Shown here: one piece after another, positions 22,301 to 29,928 of the stretch
Layout of the letters: the number at the start of each line of letters is the position of its first letter
Position numbering within the stretch: position 1 is the stretch's first letter
The notes under the pieces: generated by a model
Database searches by the model: none
Seen by the model: the letters and a program-made list of their open reading frames with translations, nothing else
Told to the model about the DNA's origin: nothing
Program-made: the position numbers and the translations under genes
NCBI RefSeq assembly: GCF_009664835.1
Contig: NZ_CP045929.1
Location: forward strand, 4,340,001 to 4,404,000
DNA length: 64,000 nt
Direction: 5' to 3'
Source: Allosaccharopolyspora coralli
Lineage (GTDB): Bacteria > Actinomycetota > Actinomycetes > Mycobacteriales > Pseudonocardiaceae

Positions 22301-22509
22301 GGTTCGCCCACGTCGTCGGCTCGCTGTGGCAGCTCGACGCGGACTGTGCCGAGCAGGTTCAGGCCGACGTGTACGCGACGTTGACCGCGGACTCGGCGTT
22401 CTCGCCCCAGCGCTCCGCGGAGGCGCTGCACCACGCCGCGCGCACACAACGCGCGGCCTCCCCGGAAGCACCGACACGCTGGGCCGGACACCTCCATCTC
22501 GGTCCCTGA
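19321..22509 (+). CDS. TPR-repeat protein with degenerate CHAT (caspase-like) domain
   Basis: The 1062-residue protein has a disordered N-terminus (1-60), then helical TPR-like repeats (about 65-690; motifs such as GVLNNLGSAAQLAF, VLYLSNLSLALTDRA), then a C-terminal CHAT domain (about 730-1060). CHAT domains are caspase-fold proteases with a His-Cys dyad, usually in ACHG and LSACET motifs. Here the first reads WLHVCERS (923-930) and the second FCYLGAAATA (966-975), so both catalytic positions appear lost (Ala972 in place of Cys). The fold marker AGFAHVVGSLWQLD is kept. Most likely it is a non-proteolytic scaffold or sensor. ATG 19321 has AGGAGA upstream. No gasdermin or other CHAT partner gene is adjacent. 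Confidence 0.8.
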   Translation: MNDEVGRRGETAHRHHRQDTAGNSWFASPDAESDTGRDQSTSATPESTTGAQAPPAADPAPTQHRYAEALEALNRIVSTRDFQALPWVTQVLKATANTLHERDPARAGVLNNLGSAAQLAFLASGSPEDLEDATYHYRAAASAARERDPDRVLYLSNLSLALTDRAFRERRADLAADAVDSGRRAVDLTADNDPRRPTALVRLAHSLKLHATLADDVASGDEAISAFRSAARSFFSGDTGSVSAESSDLLTHLGATLLTRYRRTGTPEDIDEAIQHLDRGVGGLADGSARREAVHELATALRLRFRLRGDLADLDESATEFIGIVGVLHPEHPMLGKVLLGLARTAGEHVDSTGEPSGLRRCLRALSPAIRAVATHDPDRPAALAAFGALMRRLFLHGADANAIDTAVAAGESATRAGGAPEVRCAVRTALATTLVARYEHNDGSADLDRAAEVANEAAELAEEGSPAEYRARIQLGLVASHRYRQSGSTADLDEAVNTFDEVMVRMPRSSSERALVAAHLGQALQASHQHTGKRRTYRWARRVLAEGSDQYTAPADHRLRAATLAGRLAAQAQRWPEAVESFRSAVDLLPVVSRGKQAVAPPRTQQRWATMLADAAACAMEDGSAEHALELLEHGRSAIFADVAPAAGELGELHRVAPELADEAVRVRRLLDRPPEEDVLAGPPVPAEDGRRKRLAAAWEQLLDEIRAMDGQQEHLRRTPIERLRAVGESGPVVVVNVSRYRSDAFVVFGGRVLPVALPGANHETLAGWAASLLDESRPDEIGRTLEGLWHTVTRPVLDRMGYRHQVADGGRWPRVWWCTFGAAALLPLHAATAENGDSALDRVLSSYTPTLGTLLRAREQAQRPPVGSGLVAAGSLRQAARVQGLPAQNQVLARSWPEAELMGQEDTTPHDLLEAIPAHSWLHVCERSTHFPAHPAASLLLDRGEQPSLGLVELGQMALQHAQFCYLGAAATAAQTPTSASVTLPGSLAAAGFAHVVGSLWQLDADCAEQVQADVYATLTADSAFSPQRSAEALHHAARTQRAASPEAPTRWAGHLHLGP

Positions 22510-22527
22510 CACATCGCGCCCATGCGA

Positions 22528-22576
22528 AGCGAACGGCACTCTCGCCTCGTCTGACGAGGCGAGAGTGCCGTTCGCT
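22528..22576. terminator. Bidirectional palindromic terminator/repeat between convergent genes
   Basis: A perfect inverted repeat with 24-bp arms and a single central base (arms begin AGCGAACGGCACTCTCGCC) lies between the stops of the CHAT gene and the mce operon. It can end transcription from both sides. The core GCGAACGGCACT-TCGCC recurs at 41447-41493 and, in many copies, at 36665-36896. Confidence 0.75.
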
Positions 22577-22591
22577 CGGTGTGCGTGAGGG

Positions 22592-23737
22592 TCAGCGCGG
22601 GTTGATCTGGCTGATCTTCCAGCTGTCGCCTTCCTTCTGCGCCGTCACCGACAGCTGCGCGGGGCCGATGTTGTCCTGACCGTTGTCGGTGCGGACCGCG
22701 TTCTGGTCGACGAACAGCAGCACCTCGGCGCGATTGCCGTCGAGCTGGGTCACGCCGCTGGCCTTCACCGTCGTGGTGACCACCAGTTTCTGGATCGGCG
22801 CCTGCTCCTTCACGGTCGTGAACAGCTCGTTGTACTCACCCACGGCGTCCCCGACGAGCAGGTCGTTGGCGGCCTTCTCCGTCTTGCCCGTGTCCGCGAA
22901 GTCGTACGAGAACAACTTCTCCACGGCGTCGCTGACCTGTCCGTTGACCTCGCTCGTGCGGGCCGGGTCGACCAGCGCCTCGTTGTCGCCGCCCGCGCTC
23001 CAGGCCGCCTGGCTCGCGATGAGGAACCACACCGCGAGCGCGGCGCACACGGCAGCCGCACCGAGCAGAATCGGAACGAGCGGCGACGTCCGGCGCTTCG
23101 CGTCGGTCGCGCCGTCACCCTCGGCCGAGGCCTCGGACGATGCGGTCGTCGCCTCGCCGTCGGAGCTGTCCTCGTCCCGGGAGGTGGTGTCGGACTCACC
23201 GGGCAGTGTCGCGACGGTGACGGTCTCGTCGTCGGCGCCTGAATCCGATCCCTGGGGGTCCGGCCGGCCTGCGTCCTCAGCGCCGTCCGTCGGCGCGCTC
23301 TGTTCGGTGTCCCCCGACTGCGCCGAAGAACCGACCGCCGTCGCGGCCACGGCAGTTGCGCCCGCGGCTCCGACGGCGGTCGCGGCGCGGTCGGTGTTCC
23401 CGTCGTCGGACGCGCGCGATTCGGCGTCCGAACTGTCGGTTTCCGCGGGGCCGGTCGATGGGCTCGACCCGGCGTCCGAACTGTCGGTTTCGGGTTCAGC
23501 GCCGGTGGCCACACCGTCCGTTGTGGACGTTGCGGTGTCGGCGCCACCGGCGGTTGCGGTGTCCTGCACTGGGTCCGGTGTGTCGGATTCCGTTCCGACC
23601 GCGGATTCCGGAGTCGCGGATGTCTGGTCGACCGACTCCTCGGTCCCGGCGGCCGCGCCCTGCTGACGGCTCCGGTTCCGCATACCAGCGACGCGGGGAC
23701 GCCGCGGCTCCTGCGGGGTGCGTCGAGATGGTGGCAA
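22592..23737 (-). CDS. Mce-associated membrane protein (long form)
   Basis: The 381-residue protein has a long acidic, Ser/Thr/Ala-rich disordered N-terminus (about 1-215), one membrane helix (about 220-245, SPLVPILLGAAAVCAALAVWFLIAS), and a C-terminal NTF2-like domain typical of Mas proteins encoded downstream of mce genes. In mycobacteria these help stabilise the Mce complex. The start TTG 23737 is chosen because GAGGAG lies eight bases upstream; an ATG 18 codons later is an alternative. It is the last gene of the operon and ends next to a strong palindrome. Confidence 0.8.
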   Translation of the reverse strand: MPPSRRTPQEPRRPRVAGMRNRSRQQGAAAGTEESVDQTSATPESAVGTESDTPDPVQDTATAGGADTATSTTDGVATGAEPETDSSDAGSSPSTGPAETDSSDAESRASDDGNTDRAATAVGAAGATAVAATAVGSSAQSGDTEQSAPTDGAEDAGRPDPQGSDSGADDETVTVATLPGESDTTSRDEDSSDGEATTASSEASAEGDGATDAKRRTSPLVPILLGAAAVCAALAVWFLIASQAAWSAGGDNEALVDPARTSEVNGQVSDAVEKLFSYDFADTGKTEKAANDLLVGDAVGEYNELFTTVKEQAPIQKLVVTTTVKASGVTQLDGNRAEVLLFVDQNAVRTDNGQDNIGPAQLSVTAQKEGDSWKISQINPR

Positions 23738-23785
23738 CGGATCTACTCCTCGAACAAAGCGGTGCGCGTAGGCAGGTGGCTGGGG

Positions 23786-24322
23786 TCAGCCGACGGCGAC
23801 GGGGCCGAGACCGCTGAGCTTCCACTGCTCGCCCTCGCGGGTGAGCTCGGCCTCGTAGCGGCTGCGCTTCTCGGACGGCTGCTGTCCCTCTGGCTTTTGC
23901 ACGACCTTGACCACGGCGATCATCTTCGCCTTCCCCGCACGGCGGTCGAGCTCGGTGACCGCGGCGTCGACGACCTCGGCTTCGGTGGTCGTCTTGGCCT
24001 GCTGGATCTGCTGGGCGTTCTGCTCGCGCCCCCGCTCGACCTCCTCGCGCAGCGGGCCGGTGGAGCTGGCGACCCATTGGTCGAAGCCCCGCTGCACGTT
24101 CTTGTGGTCGAGAGTGTTGAAGTTCAGGATCGCCTGTCGACCGTCCTCCATCACCTGGTTGCGCTCGACGGCGAAGGCGACCGAGTCGTCGTTGGCGGCC
24201 AGCGCCCAGGACGCGCCCAGTCCGCCCGCAGCCGCGGCGCAGACCACGAAGACCACGACGGCCGCGACCAGTCCGCGCGGCCTGCGGGCGCGGGCGGTTT
24301 CATTCTCGGTTTCGGTCGACAT
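23786..24322 (-). CDS. Mce-associated membrane protein (short form)
   Basis: This 178-residue Mas-type protein has a short basic cytoplasmic tail, one membrane helix (about 19-42, GLVAAVVVFVVCAAAAGGLGASWAL) and an extracytoplasmic helical/NTF2-like domain. It lies 57 bases after mceF and 48 bases before the second mas gene. By analogy with mycobacterial Mas proteins it should act at the cell envelope with the MceA-F assembly. The ribosome site GGAGAG is very close to the ATG. Confidence 0.8.
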   Translation of the reverse strand: MSTETENETARARRPRGLVAAVVVFVVCAAAAGGLGASWALAANDDSVAFAVERNQVMEDGRQAILNFNTLDHKNVQRGFDQWVASSTGPLREEVERGREQNAQQIQQAKTTTEAEVVDAAVTELDRRAGKAKMIAVVKVVQKPEGQQPSEKRSRYEAELTREGEQWKLSGLGPVAVG

Positions 24323-24379
24323 CTCTCCACTCTTTCGATGTCGGGGTCTGGGTGCGTCGGCGGTCGTCCGCCTCGTCCG

Positions 24380-25486
24380 TTACTGGCCGGGGCCGTTCTG
24401 TGCCCCTCGGACGCTGGAATCGCTACCCCGCGGTTCCGCACAGTACGCGTCGCTGTTGAGCGGGACGGGAGCGAACTCGTTGCCTGCCCGCTTCTCCGTG
24501 GCCTCGTAGCCTGCGGTGCACGGTGCCGGATCGTTGGCGTTGAGGACCATCCCGAAGTGGGACGTGCCGTCACCTGGAACGACACTGTACCCACCGCCCG
24601 CGACCAGCGGGTAGGTGACGAACAACTGCTCGACGTTGTCCTGCTTGGTGGCCAGCAGCTCCGAGGTACTGGCCAGGTTCGCCAGCAACGGCCCGATCTG
24701 TTCGCCGTTGTCCTCGAGGAAACCGCTGACCTGGCGAGCGGTGCCGGGACCACGTTCCACGACCGAACGGAAGTCACCGTCGGAGGCCTTCAGCTGCTCG
24801 GACAGAAGTCGCAGGTCACGGCTGAACGAGGTGATCGCCGAACCCTGCTCGTTCTGAGTTCGCAGCGCCGTCGTGCCGTCGGAGATCAACTGTTGGGTCT
24901 CCGGAAGATGTTGCTGCGCCTCGGCGGTGAATTCCCTGGTCGTGTCGATGATGGTCTGCAGGTTGCCGCCGTTGTCCCGGAACGCGGTGCCGAGTTCGCT
25001 GACGACGGTGCGCAGCGAGTCGGCAGGCACCGACTTCACGAACGAGTCGAGGTTGAGCATGATGTCCTCGACCGGTACGGGAGTCTGCGTCGATTCCTGC
25101 GCGATGACCGAGCCGTTCTTGAGGAACGGCCCGTCGTCGGTCTTCGGACGCAGATCGACGTACTGCTCACCGACCGCGGAACGGTTCGCGACGACCGCTT
25201 CGACATCGGAGGGGATCTTCGGCGCGCTGGGTTCGATGTCCAGCGGTACCTCGATTCCCTGGGCGGTCAGCTGGAGTTCGCCGACGCGGCCGACCGGAAC
25301 CCCGCGATACGTGACTTCGGCGTTGCTGAAGATCCCGCCGGAATCCGCGAGTTGCATCGTCACCACGTAGCCGCGCGGGCCGAACAACCGGTCCAATCCG
25401 GCATAGCGAGCACCCGCGAAGCTGACGCCGACGAGTGCGATGAGAATGAAGGCGGCGATCTGCAGCCGCGTCCTGCGGGTCAGCAT
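24380..25486 (-). CDS. mceF: Mce family protein, sixth of operon (MceF)
   Basis: The 368-residue protein has an N-terminal membrane anchor (about 7-26), an MlaD/Mce domain (about 40-115, FSNAEVTYRGVPVGRVGEL) and a long helical region that forms the lipid-conducting tube. The C-terminus holds Cys residues and a GP-rich tail. ATG 25486 is preferred to TTG 25489 because GGAGG lies six bases upstream; its first bases overlap the mceE stop. Confidence 0.88.
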   Translation of the reverse strand: MLTRRTRLQIAAFILIALVGVSFAGARYAGLDRLFGPRGYVVTMQLADSGGIFSNAEVTYRGVPVGRVGELQLTAQGIEVPLDIEPSAPKIPSDVEAVVANRSAVGEQYVDLRPKTDDGPFLKNGSVIAQESTQTPVPVEDIMLNLDSFVKSVPADSLRTVVSELGTAFRDNGGNLQTIIDTTREFTAEAQQHLPETQQLISDGTTALRTQNEQGSAITSFSRDLRLLSEQLKASDGDFRSVVERGPGTARQVSGFLEDNGEQIGPLLANLASTSELLATKQDNVEQLFVTYPLVAGGGYSVVPGDGTSHFGMVLNANDPAPCTAGYEATEKRAGNEFAPVPLNSDAYCAEPRGSDSSVRGAQNGPGQ

Positions 25487-26721
25487 CAACTACCTCCACT
25501 CAGCAGGCCACCGAGCGGCCCGCCGGACTCTTCCCCGCCGTTCTGCGGCGGCGGGGGCGGTTCGGGCGACTGCTGTCGCTCGGACCCTTCCAGGCCAGGC
25601 AGAAGCCCCGGCCCGGGGACCTCAGGGAGTTCCGGCGCAGGCGAAGGCGGCAGGGCGAACGGCGTTGAACCCTCCGGCGGCGGTGGCGGCGAACCTTCGA
25701 CGATGTTGCCGATGATCGTGGACAGGTTCATGTCGATGTTGACGTAGAGGTTGGTGTAGTCGCCCTTGATGCCCTCGACGGCCGCGTCCGGGAACGGGTA
25801 CGTCAGCAGAATCTCGAACGCCTTCGGGAAGTTGTCGCCCGCGGCTTCGAGCTGTTGCAGCGTGGGCTGAAGCTGTTCGAGGTTGTGCACCAGGTCGTCC
25901 TGACTCTGGTTGACCACGTTCGTGGCAACGCCGGAGAGTCGATCCAACGACTGCAACATGGTGACGAGTTGGCCGCGCTGCTCGTTGAGGACCTGCAGGC
26001 CGGGTCCGAGGTCGCGCAGCGCCGTGTCGATGTCGTCACGCTGAGCGTTGAGCGTGGCGCTGAGCCGGTTGACGCTGTCCAGTGCGCGAGTGATGTCCCC
26101 ACGCTGCGCGTCGAGACCGCCGACGAGTTCGTCCAGGTTCCCCAGCAGCGACTTGATGTCACCGCCGCGTCCTTCGAGGGCCGCGTTGAGTTCCTGGGTG
26201 ATGTTCTGCAACTGGCCGACGCCGCCCCCGTTGAGCAGCAACGACAGTGCGCCGAGCACCTCTTCGACCTGCGGGTTGCGGTTGGTTCGCTCGATCGGGA
26301 TGAGGTCGTTGTCGACGAGCTGACCGGCGCCGCCCTGCGGCTCCGGTGGTGGGGCCAGCTCGACGTACTTCTCGCCGAGCAGGCTGGACTGCCGCACGCG
26401 TGCCACGGCGTTGGCCGGCAGTTCGACGTCGCCGTTGACCGAGAGCGTGACCTCGGCGTTCCAGCTTCCGTCGGCGAGCCGCACGTCGTCCACCCGTCCG
26501 ACGGGGACGTTGTTGACCCGCACACCGGCGGCGGGCACCAGGTCGAGCACGTCGCGGAACTGCACCCGCACCTGGTAAGGGTCGTCGCCGATGTCCGCAC
26601 CGCCCGGCAACGGCATGTCGTTGGCGCCTTTGAACCCGCAGCCGCTGAGCAGCAACAGACCCACTGCGGTTGCGGCCACCGCCTTGAGGGTGCCGCTGCG
26701 GGACATCAGAACCCTGCTCAC
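25486..26721 (-). CDS. mceE: Mce family lipoprotein (MceE/LprK type)
   Basis: The 411-residue protein has a lipoprotein signal peptide with lipobox LLSGC (Cys28), as expected for the fifth mce gene. The Mce domain (about 45-120) includes VRVNNVPVGRVDDVRL; helical repeats and a Pro/Gly-rich C-terminus (about 345-411) follow. The GTG start overlaps the mceD stop (GTGA). The lipid-anchored subunit sits in the outer leaflet side of the Mce hexamer. Confidence 0.9.
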   Translation of the reverse strand: MSRVLMSRSGTLKAVAATAVGLLLLSGCGFKGANDMPLPGGADIGDDPYQVRVQFRDVLDLVPAAGVRVNNVPVGRVDDVRLADGSWNAEVTLSVNGDVELPANAVARVRQSSLLGEKYVELAPPPEPQGGAGQLVDNDLIPIERTNRNPQVEEVLGALSLLLNGGGVGQLQNITQELNAALEGRGGDIKSLLGNLDELVGGLDAQRGDITRALDSVNRLSATLNAQRDDIDTALRDLGPGLQVLNEQRGQLVTMLQSLDRLSGVATNVVNQSQDDLVHNLEQLQPTLQQLEAAGDNFPKAFEILLTYPFPDAAVEGIKGDYTNLYVNIDMNLSTIIGNIVEGSPPPPPEGSTPFALPPSPAPELPEVPGPGLLPGLEGSERQQSPEPPPPPQNGGEESGGPLGGLLSGGS

Positions 26722-27926
26722 TGGCCACCTCCAAGCTTGGTCAACCCGTCCAACGGAAGGGCCGGCGCACTCTGGGTGCCGGAATCACCTGGTGCGCCTT
26801 GCCCGCCGAGCAAGTCAGGCGTGAGCGGCTTGCCCTGACTCAGTAGCTCGTCGACCTTGCCGCACGGACCGAGCAGCTGCTCCGGGAAGGGGATCCCTTG
26901 CTTTTCCTGCTTGTCCTTCACCAGTTGACACACCGACACCAACGGCGGTTGGGCCATCTGGTTCATCACGGCTCGCGTATCGAGCGTGCCGGAGGAGGCA
27001 TTGTACGCGTTCTGGAGGTTCCCCAGAGCCACCGGCGCGTGGTCGAGCGACTTCGCCAGTGCCGCCTTCTGGTCCACCAACACCTGCGACACCGAAGTCA
27101 GTTTGTCTACATTGGACTTGAGGGCCTCGCGGTTGTCGCGAATGAAGCTCTCCACCTTGTCCAGCGCGACCGCCAGCTCCGCCAGCGCCGCACCGAGGTC
27201 CTCGCGTTCTCCCGCCAGCAACGAACTCACGTCCTGCATCTGGGTGTTGAACTCGCGCACCTTCGCGTCGTTCTCGGCGAGCATCGTGGTGAACTTCTGC
27301 AGGTTCTCGACCGTGGCGAACAGTTCCTTGCTGTTGCCGGAGAGCGTCTTGCCCGCATCGCCCAGATTCTGGAGCATGTCGGAGAGCGCCTTGCCGTTGC
27401 CCTTGAGGTTCTGCGCCGAGGTGTCCAGCAGTTCACTGAGCGCGCCGTCCTTGTTCGCCCCTTCCGGGCCGAGCGCGGTCGAGAGGTCGTTGAGGCTCTT
27501 GTACACCTGATCCAACTCGACCGGCGTCGCCGTGCGCTCCTTCGGGATCGTCGCCCCGTTCTGCATCTGCGGCCCGCCCTTGTAGACGGGTGCGAGCTGC
27601 ACGTAGCGGTCGGCGACCACGCTCGGCGTGACGACCAGCGCGTTCGCGTCGGCGGGAACCTCGACGTCGTTCTCCAGGTCGAAGGTCACCTTCACCGTCT
27701 CACCCTGGGGCTGGACGGTGTCGATCGACCCGATCGGCACGCCGAGCATCCGCACGTCCCCGCCCGGGTAGACGCCGACCGCGGCGGAGAAGTAAGCCGT
27801 GATCTTGCGTTCGGCCGCGTTCGAGAACACCCACCACGCGGCACCGGAGATCACGAGCGCGAGCACGCACAGGATCGCGAGGCTGCGGGCGCCGAAGCGG
27901 CGCCCGGCCACAGCTGCTGGACTCAT
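26718..27926 (-). CDS. mceD: Mce family protein, fourth of operon (MceD)
   Basis: The 402-residue protein has a membrane anchor (about 15-36), an Mce domain (about 42-115, YPGGDVRMLGVPIGSIDTV) and a long coiled-coil region (about 140-300) rich in short helices. A Gly/Pro C-terminus follows. The ATG overlaps the mceC stop (ATGA). It is one of six non-identical subunits of the lipid importer. Confidence 0.9.
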   Translation of the reverse strand: MSPAAVAGRRFGARSLAILCVLALVISGAAWWVFSNAAERKITAYFSAAVGVYPGGDVRMLGVPIGSIDTVQPQGETVKVTFDLENDVEVPADANALVVTPSVVADRYVQLAPVYKGGPQMQNGATIPKERTATPVELDQVYKSLNDLSTALGPEGANKDGALSELLDTSAQNLKGNGKALSDMLQNLGDAGKTLSGNSKELFATVENLQKFTTMLAENDAKVREFNTQMQDVSSLLAGEREDLGAALAELAVALDKVESFIRDNREALKSNVDKLTSVSQVLVDQKAALAKSLDHAPVALGNLQNAYNASSGTLDTRAVMNQMAQPPLVSVCQLVKDKQEKQGIPFPEQLLGPCGKVDELLSQGKPLTPDLLGGQGAPGDSGTQSAPALPLDGLTKLGGGQ

Positions 27927-28903
27927 GGGTTACAGCCCTCCGGGTTGATCGGGCCGACCGCGGGCGGCAACAGACCGCAGATGTAGGTGTCGAACCACCG
28001 GCCGTTGCCGAGCACATTGGAGAACAGCCGGGTGAACGGCTCGAACTTCTGGATGCTCGCGTCGAGGCTCTCCTGGTTACGCTCCAGCATCCCGGTCACT
28101 CGCTCCAACTGCTGCAGAGTCGGGCCGAGCTGCGCCTGGTTGTCGTCGACCAGCCCGGTCAGCTCCGCCGAGAGTGCTCGGGTGCCGTCGAGCAGGCCGC
28201 TGATCGCCTCCCGCCGATCCCGGATCTCCTGCAGCAGCAGGTTTCCGTCGGCGAGCAGCTTCTCGAACTCCGCGTTGCGGTCGGAGACCGTCTTGGAGAC
28301 CTGGCTCGTGTTCTCCAGCAACTTGCGCAGCTCGTCGTCGCGTTTGGCGATCGTCTGGGACAACGCCGAGAGACCGTCCAAAGCACCGCGCACCTCGTCC
28401 GGGGTGTCGGAGAAGGTGTCCGACATGACCCGGAAGCTGTCCGCGAGCTGGTTGGTGTCGACCTGATCGACGGTCTGCGAGAGCCCCTGAAAAGCCTCGA
28501 CGACATCGTAAGGAGCCATGGTCCGTTCCATCGGAATCGGCTCCGAAGTGGACAGCTCCTCGAGTCCCTTCGGCTCCAGCGCGAGGTATTTCTGCCCGAG
28601 CAACGTCTTGATCTTGATCGCGGCACTGCTGTTGTCGCCGACCCATCCCTGGTCGACGTCGAAGGTCACCAGCACGTGGTCGCCTTCGAGCTCGACGTCG
28701 CGCACCGTTCCGACCTTCACGCCGGCCACCCGGACCTCGTTGTCGGCCTTGAGTCCCGCGGCCTCGCTGAAGTGCGCCTCGTAGGTCTTGCCCCCGATCA
28801 GCGGCAGATCCTGGTAGTTCATGGCCGCGAAGAACCCGAGCACCAGCACCAGTACGCCGGCCACACCGATCTTGAGTGGATCGCGTTTCTGAAAACTCAT
28901 CAT
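27923..28903 (-). CDS. mceC: Mce family protein, third of operon (MceC)
   Basis: The 326-residue protein has a membrane anchor (about 9-30), an Mce domain (ADNEVRVAGVKVGTVRDVEL, about 48-115) and a helical tube region. It ends with the conserved-looking RWFDTYICGLLPP segment found in actinobacterial Mce proteins. Two adjacent ATGs occur; 28903 gives the same 4-base overlap with the previous gene seen across this operon, and 28900 is equally possible. Confidence 0.9.
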   Translation of the reverse strand: MMSFQKRDPLKIGVAGVLVLVLGFFAAMNYQDLPLIGGKTYEAHFSEAAGLKADNEVRVAGVKVGTVRDVELEGDHVLVTFDVDQGWVGDNSSAAIKIKTLLGQKYLALEPKGLEELSTSEPIPMERTMAPYDVVEAFQGLSQTVDQVDTNQLADSFRVMSDTFSDTPDEVRGALDGLSALSQTIAKRDDELRKLLENTSQVSKTVSDRNAEFEKLLADGNLLLQEIRDRREAISGLLDGTRALSAELTGLVDDNQAQLGPTLQQLERVTGMLERNQESLDASIQKFEPFTRLFSNVLGNGRWFDTYICGLLPPAVGPINPEGCNP

Positions 28904-29928
28904 CGGCGACACCTCGGCTGCGTCACGGGCTGCAACGGCACGTTGATCTTGGTGTTCTCGCCCACGTCGACCTGGCCGCCTGCCTTGCACAAGTAGAAGT
29001 TGAACCAAGAACCGTGCGTGGCGGTCCGCGTGATCGTGTCCAGCTTGTTCGGCATGTTCTTCAGAACCCGCTCGGTGATGACCTCGTTATCGTTGAGGTT
29101 CTTCGCCAGGCCCCCGAGCCGGGCGATGTCTTCCTTCAACGGGGGACGCGCCTCGTTCAGCAAGCCGGCGGTCGTGTTCGTCAGCCCGTCCAACGCGGTG
29201 ATCGCGTCCCCGATCGGCTCGCGGTCGGCAGCGAGGCCGGACACGACCTGCTGGAGCTGGACGATGAGACCGCTCAGTTCCTGGTCCCGCGCGTTCACCG
29301 TGTCCAGCACGCCGTTGAGGTTGGTGATCACCTCACCGATGACCTGATCCTTCTGCGCGATCGTCGAGGTCAGCGACGCCGTGCGGGCCAGAAGGCTCTC
29401 GACGGTGCCGCCCTCGCCCTGTAGAACCTGGATGATCTCGAAGGACAGTTTGTTGACGTCTTCCGGCGACAAGGCCTGGAACAGCGGTTTGAACCCGCCC
29501 AGCAACGCAGTCAGGTCCAGTGCCGGCTTCGTCTGTTCCTGCGGGATCATGCCGCCCGCGGGCAGGTAGTCGCCCGGGTTGCCCGGCCCCTGCTCCAAGG
29601 CGATGTAGCGCTGCCCGATCAGGTTGCGGTACTTGATGATCGCCTTCGCCGACTTGGGAACCCTGCGTTCCCCCACGGAGAAGTCGACCTCGGCTAGCCG
29701 GTTGTCGTGCACCCGCACCGCCTCGACCTCGCCGACCTTCACACCCGAGATCCGGACCTCGTCACCCTCCTCGAGAGCCGTGGCGTCGGTGAACCGCGCC
29801 GTGTACGAGTCCGACGCGCGCAGGTCGGTGTTCGCGATCGTCAGGACGAGCACGAACGTGGCCAACAAGGTGACCAACACGAAGATGATGAACTTCGTGA
29901 GCGGTCCCGCGATACTCCGAGCGTTCAT
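28900..29928 (-). CDS. mceB: Mce family protein, second of operon (MceB)
   Basis: The 342-residue protein has a membrane anchor (about 10-32), an Mce domain (EGDEVRISGVKVGEVEAVRV, about 48-115) and a long helical region. It ends with SWFNFYLCKAGGQVD. ATG 29928 overlaps the mceA stop (ATGA); upstream in-frame codons have no ribosome site. Confidence 0.9.
   Translation of the reverse strand: MNARSIAGPLTKFIIFVLVTLLATFVLVLTIANTDLRASDSYTARFTDATALEEGDEVRISGVKVGEVEAVRVHDNRLAEVDFSVGERRVPKSAKAIIKYRNLIGQRYIALEQGPGNPGDYLPAGGMIPQEQTKPALDLTALLGGFKPLFQALSPEDVNKLSFEIIQVLQGEGGTVESLLARTASLTSTIAQKDQVIGEVITNLNGVLDTVNARDQELSGLIVQLQQVVSGLAADREPIGDAITALDGLTNTTAGLLNEARPPLKEDIARLGGLAKNLNDNEVITERVLKNMPNKLDTITRTATHGSWFNFYLCKAGGQVDVGENTKINVPLQPVTQPRCRR

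Noticed and set aside
19321-22509. Gasdermin/CHAT-type defence operon
   Set aside because: No gasdermin-like or other effector gene is adjacent, and the protease residues appear lost.
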